Source: Sarcocystis neurona (lineage: Eukaryota > Apicomplexa > Conoidasida > Eucoccidiorida > Sarcocystidae). Taken from it: a stretch of 64,000 nt of DNA. Below, piece by piece: positions 1 to 12,056 of the stretch (within the stretch, counting starts at the first letter, position 1; the number at the start of each line of letters is the position of its first letter). The DNA is taken from assembly GCA_000727475.1 (NCBI GenBank), contig KL647291.1, positions 2,220,364 through 2,284,363 on the forward strand. Direction: 5' to 3'. The position numbers were made by a program, and so were the translations under genes. The notes below the pieces were generated by a model. The model had not been told where the DNA came from. It made no database searches and worked only from the letters and a program-made list of their open reading frames with translations.

Positions 1-3000
1 AAGGATGATATGCACTTGGCCGGCCTGCACCTGCTGAGACACGTACAGCTCGTCCATACCCGACTTTACATCCACATATAAAAACAAAGTCTATGCACAC
101 AGAGAATCGGGGGGAGTTCACACCTGTATGTACATATACAGGCTGTGTAGATATATTGACGCGGACCGCTGTGAAGGCTCACAGGCGCATATGCACAGAG
201 ACGGACGATGGTGGGAGAGAGACAGGCGTACCCATCCACAGTCGCAACCTATAACGCGAAGAACAAATCTACAGGTGTGGATCCAGTTACGAGACGAAAA
301 ATATACAGACGCACGAGACGTACCCACGTGTGCGCCGATGTGTTCGCACACGTGACGCAGAGTCACGCGCCGGTGTTGTGCGAAACTGATAAACGTACAA
401 GATGTACGCTCTGCTACGTGTAGATTCACTCTTTTCTGGGGAACATTATACAAAGGGTTTCTGTGTGTGCCTCTTGGTGTACGCCTCTCCTTCTGACTAT
501 GCACAGATATATAGATTTATTTGCATTCAGCACTTGGAAGATTGTCACCCCTTCGAAGACGTACGCGCATACAGACACATAACATACACACATATGTACG
601 TGCGTCCACGTAAGGACCCACATGTGTACACGAATGGACACCCAGCTATGGAACCATGCATAAATATGTAAATACACTAGTGCCTCTCGGTTATGAAGTG
701 CCTTTAACGAATACAAACGATATATATATACATGGGTATATTGCCCAGACATTACGTCTAGCTTATTCGAGTTACACTTGTTGGCGCTGAACGTGATATT
801 ATTCCTTTTTTCCGTTCCAGTTTAAGGCGTGTCGCTAATAACTTGGCAAGGTGGGAGACGGCTAGAATCAAAAAGCAATACAAGCTGTTTAATTGTCTCC
901 GGGACGTACCACAGTATACGTATATACATATCTGTGCACATTTTTTCCTGTATGTAGAGAGAGTGGATGAGAGAGAGAGAAGGGAAGATACGACTATACC
1001 TAGAGATGTATGCGTAGTTCCATGTCTGCATGTTTTATTCATGTACACACGTGCGTATATATGAGTACGTATATATATGCGTATAGGGGTATATATGTCG
1101 TGTGTATCCGTCTACACGTACATCTTCAAACAGGTGACAATATTCCAAATGCATAAAGGTGCGTATTATATACTTACTTTGCGCAATCACGTATAGAGGA
1201 CTAGCCACAACTAACTGTGCAAATCCAATTGCACATCTTTTTATACGGCAACATACACACTTCCGAACACACGGATGGGTATAATCGCCATGTCTGTACC
1301 AGAATGAACAATTTTGTGTGTGCTCATAGGGTTGTCACGGAACGCTGATGCGCTGCTTCGCTCTAAAGTACATCATTTACACATCTTCATCGTCGACGTC
1401 TGTCCCGAAACACCCGCCTGTCTCCGCCTATCTATTCGTCGACTTCTCTCAAACGATGAACTAAGAAGTAGTCCGCAGGGGCATGACTAAGAGATTTGCT
1501 ATCCGTGGCTGTAGACTACCGCATGCTGCACGTGTTCTCGACGCAAATATGTTTATATGTATGTATATCCTCGGTGATCTCTGTAGAGATCGATAGACAG
1601 ATTAACAGATAATACGCGGACATATCTATGCGTCTCTCTTCTGTCTACCGTATATTCACGTACAGGGCCCCAAAGGCGCGCCTGTGCTCACGTGCGTCAA
1701 GCAAATTTTTAGGTACAGTAGAGGGCGAAGGACACAGTTCCATCAATACGCTTGAACATAAGAAAAAATACATATCTATGCACTGGTGTGCATAGACGCG
1801 CAGATGCACACGAATAGTCATTGCCTGGAAATGTATCAAACCACGCCGGGGAAAATGTACGTAGCTCTACATGTCTCAGCTATAAGTGCAAACGAATGGA
1901 GAGGTGTGTGCGGTGGTGCGGGAAGGTACGAATGGCCAACCAACGGTCGTTCCTGGTGTGTAAGTCTCGCTGGAGAACGCTGCAGAGTACACTTGTGAAT
2001 TCAACTAGATGATTGCACCCCTGATATCTGCAGGCGACTGCAGCCGTACTGTATTTCTCGGTTCCCACGTTGTCCGCATGGTTTTCGCAGACGAGATGAG
2101 AACACAGAGGGCCCCTCTTTACACACACAGGGTGTGAGTAATTTATCGAAGCTTTGAAAGAGAATGGCGCATGGAGACGGACGCGAAGGTGGACGAGTTT
2201 TCGTAACAATGATGCTAATAGTACGGAATGTTGCAGCTGTTGTCCGAGGGAAAGCAATTCTAGCTGTGGGAGTAAAACTGGTCGTAATGGTAGCCATCTT
2301 AGTGTCGAGGATGGCAGCAAACGCAGACGCAGGAGTGGCAGTACGGGTATGTAGTGAACTCGCAGTAGAAGTAAATGCGTGTACCTGTGTTCTTCAGATT
2401 TTGACGACGTACGTGTGGATTCGAACTCTCCCTTCAGTGAATCTCGACCTAGTATACGTTAGTGGCGTGTCCTCGCGTACGTCGCTACATGAGAGTATAG
2501 ATATTTTGCTCCTGTCTCTCCGTTCGACATGTATGCTTGTTTCGATATGCGACGCTTCGACGACACACGAAAGCCACGTGCAAATATGTCCTCCACACTC
2601 TGATGAAGCACCTGTGAATGGCAACTCTCCCTTCAAAGATACCAGTTACTATCCACATTGAAGTCGTGTCCTCGAGTATAACAGCTCAGAAAGCGACGCT
2701 GAAGCGAGCACTGAAGAAAACCACACTGTTGCACACGTTGTCTCCCCCGCGTATCTTCGAGTTTGGATTTTAGAAATACATATATGTAAACCCTCCACTG
2801 GTCCGTAGTGTTTGTCCTGTCAGTTTTCCTCTGCATCACAGTTCTTAGGTTTCGCCTCGACGTGACCCTTCCCCTCAAATGTATGTAGTTTGGTAAATTT
2901 CAAACTTTCCCGTAGGAGACAAGAAATGGAGGTTCTGTTCTGTGCCTTAAGAGAGCTCTACACATGATTCTTTCGGTACGCAGTTTCTAGAAAACGAATT

Positions 3001-6000
3001 ATACACGTATCTTTCTACGTAGAAATTTAACCGTACATTTCTCGGAAAGAGACAGTGTCGTGTCTGACGTCTCCTCAACGGCGTATGTCACTGTGAGTCT
3101 CCAACGGAAGGGGAAGGTTGAAAAAACTCGTTAACCCTTTCTCGCCCAGCGTGGCTCATTGAAGACATCTCTACAAAAACCAGTGCAAGCGGGCAACGCC
3201 CAGAACTTCGCAAGGAGGACGATCAGGACGAAGATTCACCTATGTGGAGATTAACAAAACGGTGAAGTAATCAGGAAGAGGAACAAGGCAAGCTGGAGTA
3301 GAAGGCGAGGGAGGATGGAGCGTGGGTGGACAAATTTAAACGGCGTTGAACAAGCGGTATTAAAGGATTTAGCTGCTTTTCGAGGGATAAAAAGTTACCA
3401 GTTGCAACGAAAATTCTAGTGCTAGCCCTTTTCTCAGTACGGCCGAGCAACAGTTGTAGAAACGGGAGTAATAGCACGACTAAGAATGGTCGGACTCGTA
3501 GCCCAACTACTTTGGACTACCAGTAGTAGTAGTAGTAGTAATGGTAATGCAATTATGGCAGAAGCAGTAGTCAGCGGTGTAGGAGGTTTCTGACGGTGCA
3601 GGTCTTGTTATTGTTGTATTTGTACTCGCTGTAAAAGTTTCTCTGTCCCCCACAGAGTCACTGAGTTTCAGTGGTATGGTGGTACTGGGGATTGCACCAG
3701 CACTCGTGAAAACAGCCGTTGCCATAATAGTGTGGGAGACAGCAGCAGAGGTAGTAGCGAGTACGGCAAGGAATATTATAGGTAACAACTCGGGTAGGCT
3801 GTATAGGAAGTGTCTATTGTGGGTGCGTGTAGCAGCTAAGAGCGTCATCGTCAAACGTGTAGTTTTGTGTATACATGTTACTTCTGAAATGGGCTCGTCC
3901 ACACACATCGTTCTCTTCGTGGGCGCAAACTCTGTCCAGCTACCAGCGTTGCTGCTGCTGCTGCTCCTAAACAGGTTTTGACCAGGTGTCAAATTGAGAA
4001 GATGTCCATCTACTGTTGCAACATCCTACAAAAATACATACATGCACATATGCGTTATGTATAGGATATGCACAGTCTACCTGTGGGCATCAACGTAGGT
4101 ACCCCTATGCCCCCGGAGAACAAATTTGCAGTTCTCCCGTCCTTCCTACTGATGATTTATTCGCTGGCGTCATTAACGTCTCTAATAATCTGAAATTTCA
4201 CGGAACACTTTGTCGTGATTGCGCCGGAGAAAACAGAGAACGTCGACTTGGAGGCCGTCTCCCTTCATAAATACACATTTGAACATCTTTGTATGAGTTG
4301 GCAAAGGCACCTGCCCAGTGCTACGCAGGTGCGACGTACCCGTAGATTTTTCCTAGGTCCGTGCATGTTTACATGAAGGCAGTTCATCGTTTTAGTGAAA
4401 ACAAGTCTCTGTCAATGAGAATTGCGTACGGTTCCTTACAAAGTGTGTTCTACTTGAACTTGCACGCCCGAAACGCACGTCGCCCGTACGCTTCCCCCAT
4501 GCGTGGAACACTCTGTGGTCGTTGTGGAAACGGAGGGACTGCTGTGGAGAGATACGCAAACACTGGAATTCAACACAGTGACTGCATTGTCGGATGCGTT
4601 GCAGCCGTGTGCACCAAATACTACCAGTAAAAACTACAACATATAAATGTATTCCGCCTAAGAAATAGGAGAAAATCGCCGATGGAGGCATTTAGCGTAT
4701 CTCAAAAGTAAGAAGCAATAGTTGTCATTAGCGTGCGCGTGGACAATCGTGCGGAAGAAGTGTTCTAGTTCTCCGTCAAAATGTGTTTTTCGGACTTTAC
4801 TCCAGAACTCCCTCGTCAAATAGAAACACGCAGTTTACTTGCCTCGTTTCATGGAAACGTAATAGTGTGTTCCACAAATGAGTAAGTCTGCATGCGGCCA
4901 AGACTTGCTTCCCTTCCTCTGATCACACAAAGTTGGAGCCTACGTGAATCCTGATACGGTGAACAATCACTTTCTGTGTTTGCTGACGGTGAACAGCACA
5001 AAGTGGCAACTGCAGCGGTCTCGCACACATATATATACGTACCACCAGTACCCACAAGCTTCCCAGAGGGGCTTGCAGAGGAAGTGTCCCTACATATGAT
5101 ATCGATGCTAACAAGTCCGCATAAACACACAGGCGCCTTTGAGGGTCGAAAGCACTTCTCTTTGATACGTGCGTGATTCCTAACTGAAATGTCCGTTGCT
5201 GTCACATGTTCACGTGTTCGTTCACCCGTAAGTGTACGGTACGTGTAAAAGTTCCACTTTCCCAACCTCTGCCTGTGGTATAGCCAGTTATCTCGGAATA
5301 GATATAAGCGTGGTTGGGTACACGCAAGAAGACCATCTGTAGTGAGCTCCACACAGAAAAAAGCAACCGCACTTCGTTCATCTGTTCCTTACATCTGTCG
5401 GGATTTTTGCGATGAAACATACGTCATTGTACACACTAATACGTGCATATATATACAGGCATGCATATGTGCAGCCACACGTACACACACACACATACAC
5501 ACGTTCGCATATGTATATACGCGTTACCAGTCGTACGAGGCAGCAGTCTTATCCTAAACAGATTCACACCTTCTATTTATATTCATAGCTATAAAATTAT
5601 ATAGAGGAAAATACATGCGGGTGCGAGTTCGAAATAATCGTGATGTGCTTTGGAGGCATACACTACGCGTGTCCGTCTCTGCTTCTGTGTTAATCGATAC
5701 ATACGTATGATGGATTAGTGATGGTGCTTCAGGGAACAACACGCATGTGTTGCTAACGAGATAGATTTCACTCACCTTCGCGTAAAAGCACCCGCTCGCA
5801 AAGCGCTGGAAGCGACACCAGACTACCACGTTTGTACGTGTGTACACCATATCCTATATTAACAATGTCCTTCACAGAGAACCTCGGTGCGCACGCAAGG
5901 GACAACAAAGTCACATCCAGAGGAGAGAATCCTCTTCTCGTGCCTGCTCTGTGTGATTTTGGCCGCAACTATACGTATACGTGTGGATCTATTATGTCCA

Positions 6001-7130
6001 TATGTATACCTATGTATATCTAAACGTATGTAATTATTGGTATCTTCGAGAATGTATTCACACACCGATACATATAGTTGCTGACGTAGCTACGCGTACA
6101 TGTTGGTATGTTTCAGGTCTGCGTGCGCAAAAGAGAATAGAGGTCGGCTACGGAGGCCGAAGCTTTCAGCTATGCTTCTGTTTAGCGTCAGCTGAGGGGC
6201 TGATATATGTAGAATAGGCGCGTATAGTACACATGTATACTGATGTATATACATCAGGACGTGCAATTGCACCGATTGTAGGTATGCAGCACTATTCACT
6301 GTGCCCTTCCTTTCTATCTTGAATGTTGGCGCTATGCTAATCTGCGTCAACACAGATGCGAAGTCCTAGTTCTGTGTACGTGCGCATATAGATTTAATGT
6401 ATTTAAAAACATATATATATACATGTATAGACGTGTATGTATGCATTAAATAGCAGGAACACACGCGTTACGGGTCCAATAGTGGTAGATTTCCTGCTGT
6501 GCGCGTGCATGCACTGGTGAGTTAAGGTCCCTGCGGTTTTCCGTTCCCCGGCTGACTTACCGCTTTACGCTCGTCTCTTTTTTGATGGTACTGCTGTTGT
6601 CCGGACAATGAGAGAAGATATTTATCTTTTGTGCATTGTTTTCGTGTTGACGTGGTTATTTTATGCTTTCGAGATGAAGACGGAGAATGAACTACATTGT
6701 TTTTCACTGGTGTCCCCCCCGGTACTTTTCTTGTCCGACGACGCTGCGAGCGAGAACATCAGCTTGCACTTGAACAGCAAAGGAAACCTTTTTCCTTAAC
6801 ACACATATCCGTAATAATGTGGTTTTCCGAAAGGCCTCTGCACGCGGAAACTGTCAGAAGGCGTATGTGTGCCGACGACAACTAACGAGTAATTTCGGTG
6901 TCGTACTGATCGTCGGTAACCGCGCACGCTTTAGTCTCCATGTGATTCCTCGTTTTATGCTGGCGGCGCGGAGTTTTCTTGCAGCGTCTGCTGAATTTTA
7001 CCGTGCGCAAGAGCAGCACGAGTTTCGAGGAAACGTGCGATCTGAGTTTTTCAGATAAGTGACTCTATTCTGTTCATTATATCTTTCTCCCCTGTCTTTG
7101 TACCTCGGAACCTTCTCCCTCTTTGCGTCG
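1..7130. other. Microsatellite-rich spacer, no supported gene
   Basis: I found no gene that can be supported here. The stretch is filled with short alternating purine-pyrimidine runs (TA, CA/TG, TACGTA) and degenerate triplet stretches, for example GTA/GTT-like triplets at about 3520-3780 and 2160-2340. Open frames such as 2164-2661 (+) and 3507-3992 (-) are Val/Ala- or Thr-rich translations of those triplets, without domain signatures. The last few hundred bases before 7131 would be promoter and 5' UTR of the gene that starts there. Confidence 0.6.
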
Positions 7131-8033
7131 ATGGCGCTATTTTTCCGCGGCGTTTGCGGCTATCGCGCCGGAGGTGATGCCGTGTCCCACTCACGGACAC
7201 TGCCGCCTAAACGTCCCCGTGTTCCAGTACTGTTCTCTGCTTCACGTGACTCCATAGGTTCTGTTTCTCCCTTCTCTGTGTCTTCTGCGACTTTCGCAAC
7301 ACTTTCAGGTCGCGTGTGTTCCACTCCCTCAGTTGCCCGCGTTTCAAAACTGGGGTCGTCCGCTTCACCGTCATTGTTCGCATCTCCGCGCGGCGCTTCG
7401 GACAAAGTCCCCTCGTTTCCCTCTTCGTCTTTTTCCACTGCAGCTTCGGCAGCACCAGAGAAGTCACCAGAGATTTTCAGAGCGTTGAAGGCGAGAGAGA
7501 ACGCCTTAGCTGCGGGGTTGCCCGCTCACCTGCATCATCCTCTGCGAGGCAGTGCGGCAGAGAGCTTCACTGACAAGGTATACCGGTGGCTCGATGTGAC
7601 CGGAGTTTTGACGAGGTGGAATAATAGGAAGGAGTGGGTGTTAGATTTAATTCCAATGAATAGATTGGGGTCTGCCACAGTAACCGAATTCGAAAGGAAG
7701 CAGGAAATGTTCGTGACCCTCAACGCACAAATTCTCGCATTGATTGCAATATACCTGGCGTACACTGGCATTCAGCACGTTAACGTGAAGCCCGCTAATC
7801 CGTCTTACGAGGGATTTCCTGGTGTAGACGGCCGGAAAAAAGATTTCACTCTTACCAATCGTCTCTTCTTCATAGAGCCGAAGGAACGCTGCAAAGAGTG
7901 CCGATGGCTGGATCTGGAATGCAAGAAAGAATGCTTCACGAGGCTCAAAGCTGAAGGCTACAAACTTTTCATTAACAGTGGAGACCCCCTAAGCATTCCG
8001 AGGACGAAGCTGGAACCACCTCATTTTCACTGA
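7131..8033 (+). CDS. Probable mitochondrial single-pass membrane protein with C-x2-C-x6-C-x3-C motif
   Basis: This is an intronless reading frame of 300 codons from the ATG at 7131, ending at TGA 8031-8033. An in-frame upstream ATG at 7059 adds 24 hydrophobic residues. I prefer the internal start because the following residues (MALFFRGVCGYRAGG) look like a basic mitochondrial presequence. Order of parts: presequence and Ser/Pro/Ala-rich linker (about residues 1-110), a charged region, one predicted membrane segment at about residues 205-225 (LNAQILALIAIYLAYTG), then a hydrophilic tail. The tail carries CKECRWLDLECKKEC, four cysteines spaced C-x2-C-x6-C-x3-C, which could bind metal or form disulfides. 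I do not recognise the family. Presequence, one helix and a Cys motif resemble lineage-specific subunits of apicomplexan respiratory complexes or ATP synthase, but that is inference. Codon use and conserved-looking composition make it a real gene. Confidence 0.75.
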   Translation: MALFFRGVCGYRAGGDAVSHSRTLPPKRPRVPVLFSASRDSIGSVSPFSVSSATFATLSGRVCSTPSVARVSKLGSSASPSLFASPRGASDKVPSFPSSSFSTAASAAPEKSPEIFRALKARENALAAGLPAHLHHPLRGSAAESFTDKVYRWLDVTGVLTRWNNRKEWVLDLIPMNRLGSATVTEFERKQEMFVTLNAQILALIAIYLAYTGIQHVNVKPANPSYEGFPGVDGRKKDFTLTNRLFFIEPKERCKECRWLDLECKKECFTRLKAEGYKLFINSGDPLSIPRTKLEPPHFH

Positions 8034-8904
8034 TGAATAGACTTCGTGGAAAGCAGAGGTTGGGAACGGTCACGTGTGTACCACTTAAAAGCAACGTATA
8101 TCAGGACATTTACGTAAACATAGAAGTATAACGGTTACGTATTGTCACTCGTCATTTAAAGGTGGAACATCAATCTTAGTAGACGTGTAATATATCGAAT
8201 TTCCTTCTGGTTGTAATACTTCCCCGCCATGCTCATCAGGTTGAACTTTATACCACACCGTAACTCGAGAGAGCTCTTGAGTGTCAGACAAGGAACTTCG
8301 ACTGCAGGTGCGGGACCTAAGTGATATCTGTGCCCAGACACGTATACAAACAAACACAACTGTACGTAGGTATGGATGTGGCATGACTGTCTGGGTGAAG
8401 AATCCACTTGCATGCCCATGTCTAGTTCGCTTTCTTCTGACTCTGCACAACGCCATGTTACCTGTATCATCCGAAACGCAGCCGGGAGGGTCCCTGTCCT
8501 CGCACGCTATATGGCAAGGAAAGGGCGCAGTCAACGAGCCCAGGAATAATTTATTTTCCCCCCACTTCATCTCACTTTCTTCAGTGTGAAAGAGCTCAGT
8601 CGCGTACCCAGGACGTATCGAGAGTGAAAAAACTCATCCAGCCTGCCCTCGGGAGACGGGCAAAAAGGGTAGCCGCAGGAGGTGTGTAAACCTTGTTGAT
8701 TTGAAGGAGGAGAGCGAACAGGAGATCCACCTTTGTAAATTTCAGAAAGTCATCGCAGTTTTCCTCCTGTAAAACAGTTGTCACCTTACAGGTGATACAC
8801 AAGAAGCGAAACACAAAATTTCACCGACTGCTGCGTCTAATTCAGGAGGTTCGCACACCGTCTGGCTTCTCCTCCATATGTACTGGACTGCTGATGGTTC
8901 CGGT

Positions 8905-9055
8905 GGTACCTTGATGCTGCTGCTGGTTCGCGTGTTACCCTGCTGCTGCTGCTGGTTCCCGTGTTACCCTCCCACTGCTGCTGCTGCCTGGGCTACCGTC
9001 CTGCTGCTGCTGTTGTCGTGCGACTGCTTTGCTGCTGCAGGAACAGCAAATGTAT
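8905..9055. repeat. CTG-based minisatellite
   Basis: Runs of CTG alternate with a short spacer reading roughly GTTCNCGTGTTACCC. Two adjacent units lie at about 8917-8940 and 8941-8970, followed by more diverged ones to about 9055. It lies outside any supported gene, so the poly-Leu and poly-Gln/Ala frames across it are probably not expressed. Confidence 0.7.
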
Positions 9056-10219
9056 GGCTGCGTACGTGTTTCACATGCCCTCAGTGCGCTGCAGCAACTA
9101 TTAGATAAATCAAACACTTCACCAATTTTGCACAGTAACAGGGCTGCGTCCATGTCCATGCGTTTATGAGGGGGCACACGTTGCTGTGCTGCTGTGACTG
9201 GTGCTCCGAAATTTTGTTTGGCTGCCACAGGTGGGCGAAGGCGAAGAACCAGCATTGCCGTCCCTGCGGCAAAGAGCACTACCCGTTTTCTTCCGTATTA
9301 CATCACAAAAGAACCCAAAGTGGAGAAATCGTCGGCTTCTCCCGGCGTCGTCACGTGTGTAGACACACGTATACTTCTGCTGTAAATATAAATCGACGTG
9401 CGTATACGTATGAATATCTGTAAATCTACATGTATACAAATACGTATATATTTCAGAACCTAAATATACATATATATGTGCATATATACATACATACATT
9501 TCCCCGTACGTACATACGCATATCCCTAGGACATACGTATACACATGATGTGTACGTAAATACGCGCATCTGGCATTGTTTTTTTAACGTAGAGGGGGCG
9601 CATCCACATGCCCTGTCGTTGTTTCCCGTCAAATGTACAAACGTGTACATTGTGGAGTCTGTACGGATGTAGTTCTTTTCTTTTGGTGTCTGGCTCTCTG
9701 TACGCGAGCGTGTGTGGCACAAAGCGACAAAACCCGGGCATACGTGCTCTTCGGCTTCCGAAAATATGTGTGAAAGACGTGTGCAGGCGTGTGCGCATCG
9801 GTTGTCCATCTATTCGTGTTGTGCGCCGCGCAGGTGGTTGGTCGGGATACGTGTTTACACGTGTATGTATGGAAAAACTTAGAAAGTCCCATGCATTTGC
9901 GCCTCAGCTTCCACTTGTACACATACGGGGATACTTAGACGCGTCTGCATGTGTATATACGCACGTACGTACAACTACGCATACGGCTATACGTGTCTGA
10001 GGGCTGGCAACAACCAGTGTCCTGGCAGAACGAACGTAGTAGCTGATTCTGCTCTCGCAGAGTCTCCTCATTTCGCGATGCATTCCCGTGTTTCCGAAGA
10101 CCTGTCAACCATAAAAACTACCCCGGTGATGTTACTAAAAGGTGTGGGAGACAACGTCTCCACTAGACCTTTACCAAAGAGCTTCGTTCAGGGCTGACCA
10201 AGTGGTAGTCGCCGTGGGC

Positions 10220-11300
10220 GTGACTGTTACGAGGAAGAAGAGAAGAGAGTGAAGTGTTGTCGACGGCAGGGAGTGGAAAAGATTAGGCGTACGTGGTATG
10301 GATGGTGTAGGGAGAGGACGGGGGAAACCGTAAAGACAGAGGGAGTGGAGGAGAAGGAGGTGGAAAGCGTCGGATTTTAGCGAGACAAATGAAGAAAGAA
10401 ACGCTGGTGACAATATGGACGAGGAGAGGACGGGGGGGAATGTCTAGAGGGAAAAACAGTGGACAAAGGTGTTCTAAGATAAGAAGACAACGCAAAACGT
10501 ACGCCGTCTCATGAGTCTAAATGTAGGTACACATACAAATATATGTATGTATTTGTATATGTGTACGTATACAAGATGATGTATAGACATATATATATAT
10601 ATATGAAGTCTGTATACGTGTCCACCGTGCCGAGGGGGGGGGCGGGTGCGAAGGAGGAAAACACAAATGGTATTACGATGGAGTAGAAATAAAGAAGAGG
10701 GAGGTACGAACAAAAGCAGGACCGTAGAGGGCGAGAGAAACAGACGCAGTAAAGTACAGAATAGCAGCAAAAGATGGAGTAAAGTGACGACTTTTATCAA
10801 CAGAGTCGGGGAGAGAATACTCGCCTGCAGCGCACAAAGAAAAGGAGGCATTGTCAGTTCTAGAGAAGTAGGAGTTCAGGGTCGTGAGAACACAAGTAGT
10901 GAGGACGAAGGAATTACGGTGTCACTGCATGGGAAAAAAAACTTTTTGTTGTACTGTGGGAGAAGATGACTGCTGGACCGGAAGACAGGCGAAGAAATTA
11001 AAGGAAGAAGAGAAGAGAGTAGAGATAAAAGAGGTTTCACAAACGAAGAATGAAGGAGGATCGGAGGAGGTCGTAAACGTAGGAGATAGAGAAGCAAGAG
11101 AGAGAAGTAACAGCGGCACGCAAAAGCAGCGGAAGATGAAGAAGTCCGTACTGCAGAATAAAGGGGAGACAACACTCATGAACAAAGATATGTTTAACTA
11201 TGCTTAAATCCGCATTCGATATCTCTACCTGGACAGAGTGACAGCAATAAAGAAAAACTGTCCAGCTGCAGTAGAAGAAGGGGGTCCGACAAAAGTGGAA
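10220..11300 (+). repeat. Purine-rich (GA) strand-asymmetric block
   Basis: For about 1.1 kb the plus strand is strongly biased to A and G (GAGGAAGAAGAG-like text), broken only near 10510-10620 by a TA microsatellite. Frames through it are Lys/Glu/Arg-rich on the plus strand and Leu/Ser/Phe-rich on the minus strand, have many stops and resemble no family. Polypurine tracts of this kind can form triplex DNA. Confidence 0.6.
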
Positions 11301-11589
11301 CAATCATCCGCGAAAGAAGAATTCGAAGACCTGTATGCAACACAAATGGCAATCTTGATTCCATGTAAACGAAGACTTGCTGGTGCAAATTCACCACATG
11401 GAACAGATACCAGTTAGGCGACGTCTTCCATAAATGGCGCTTGAGCAGAAGCAAGTGAAGTTATCGGCGTCCAGGAAGGCTAGAAAAAGAGATTAAACGA
11501 GGTCTGCATGCGTTGCTGATTGCGTGTGTATGTATGTGTATATCCATATAGGAAGGTACTGAACGCGTGGCACGAGCGGCGCCAGGCGG

Positions 11590-11830
11590 TCAACGGAAGC
11601 ATTAACAGCAGCAACAGCAACATTGACAGCGGAAGCAGCAGCTCCAGGAGTGGGGACGCCACGGACATCAGTCACAGCAACAGAAACAGTAAAAGCAACA
11701 GTAGCAGCACAACCGGCAGCAGCAGCAGCACCGGCAAATACAGTAATACCAGCATGGACTCCTGTAAGAATAGCAGAAACAAGAGTGAGAACAAGCGCTA
11801 TAACAAGCGCACCGGGAGCCACATTTAAGA
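11590..11830 (+). repeat. Degenerate AGC/AAC triplet tract
   Basis: The plus strand reads mostly as AGC, AAC, ACA and AGT triplets, giving a Ser/Asn-rich frame from 11520 to 11828 and an Ala/Val-rich frame on the other strand. It looks like an old, decayed CAG-type expansion. No flanking exons or splice sites tie it to a gene. Confidence 0.55.
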
Positions 11831-11961
11831 GCGGCGATAGCAGGAGCAGTGCCAGCAGGACCTCGGGAGCACTGAAGTATACGGCGGCTGTACTGTACGT
11901 GAGAAGCGACATCGTGTCTCACTGGTGGCCGTAAAACAAGCTGCGCATGCGAGCATATCGG

Positions 11962-12056
11962 GCGCTGCTGCCCTACAGCATACCCAAATATATAGAACAT
12001 ACGTGCACGAGGCTGCTCTACAGCATACGCAATATGTAGGGCACATACGTGCACGA
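11962..12056. repeat. Two-copy tandem duplication, about 48 bp
   Basis: Copy one is 11962-12010 and copy two 12011-12056. Both contain CTACAGCATAC and end in CATACGTGCACGA, with a few mismatches between. Confidence 0.7.

Noticed and set aside
2164..2661. 165-codon plus-strand frame as a membrane protein gene
   Set aside because: The Val/Ala/Leu-rich start comes from degenerate GTN triplets, and the rest has no conserved feature, signal or splice context.
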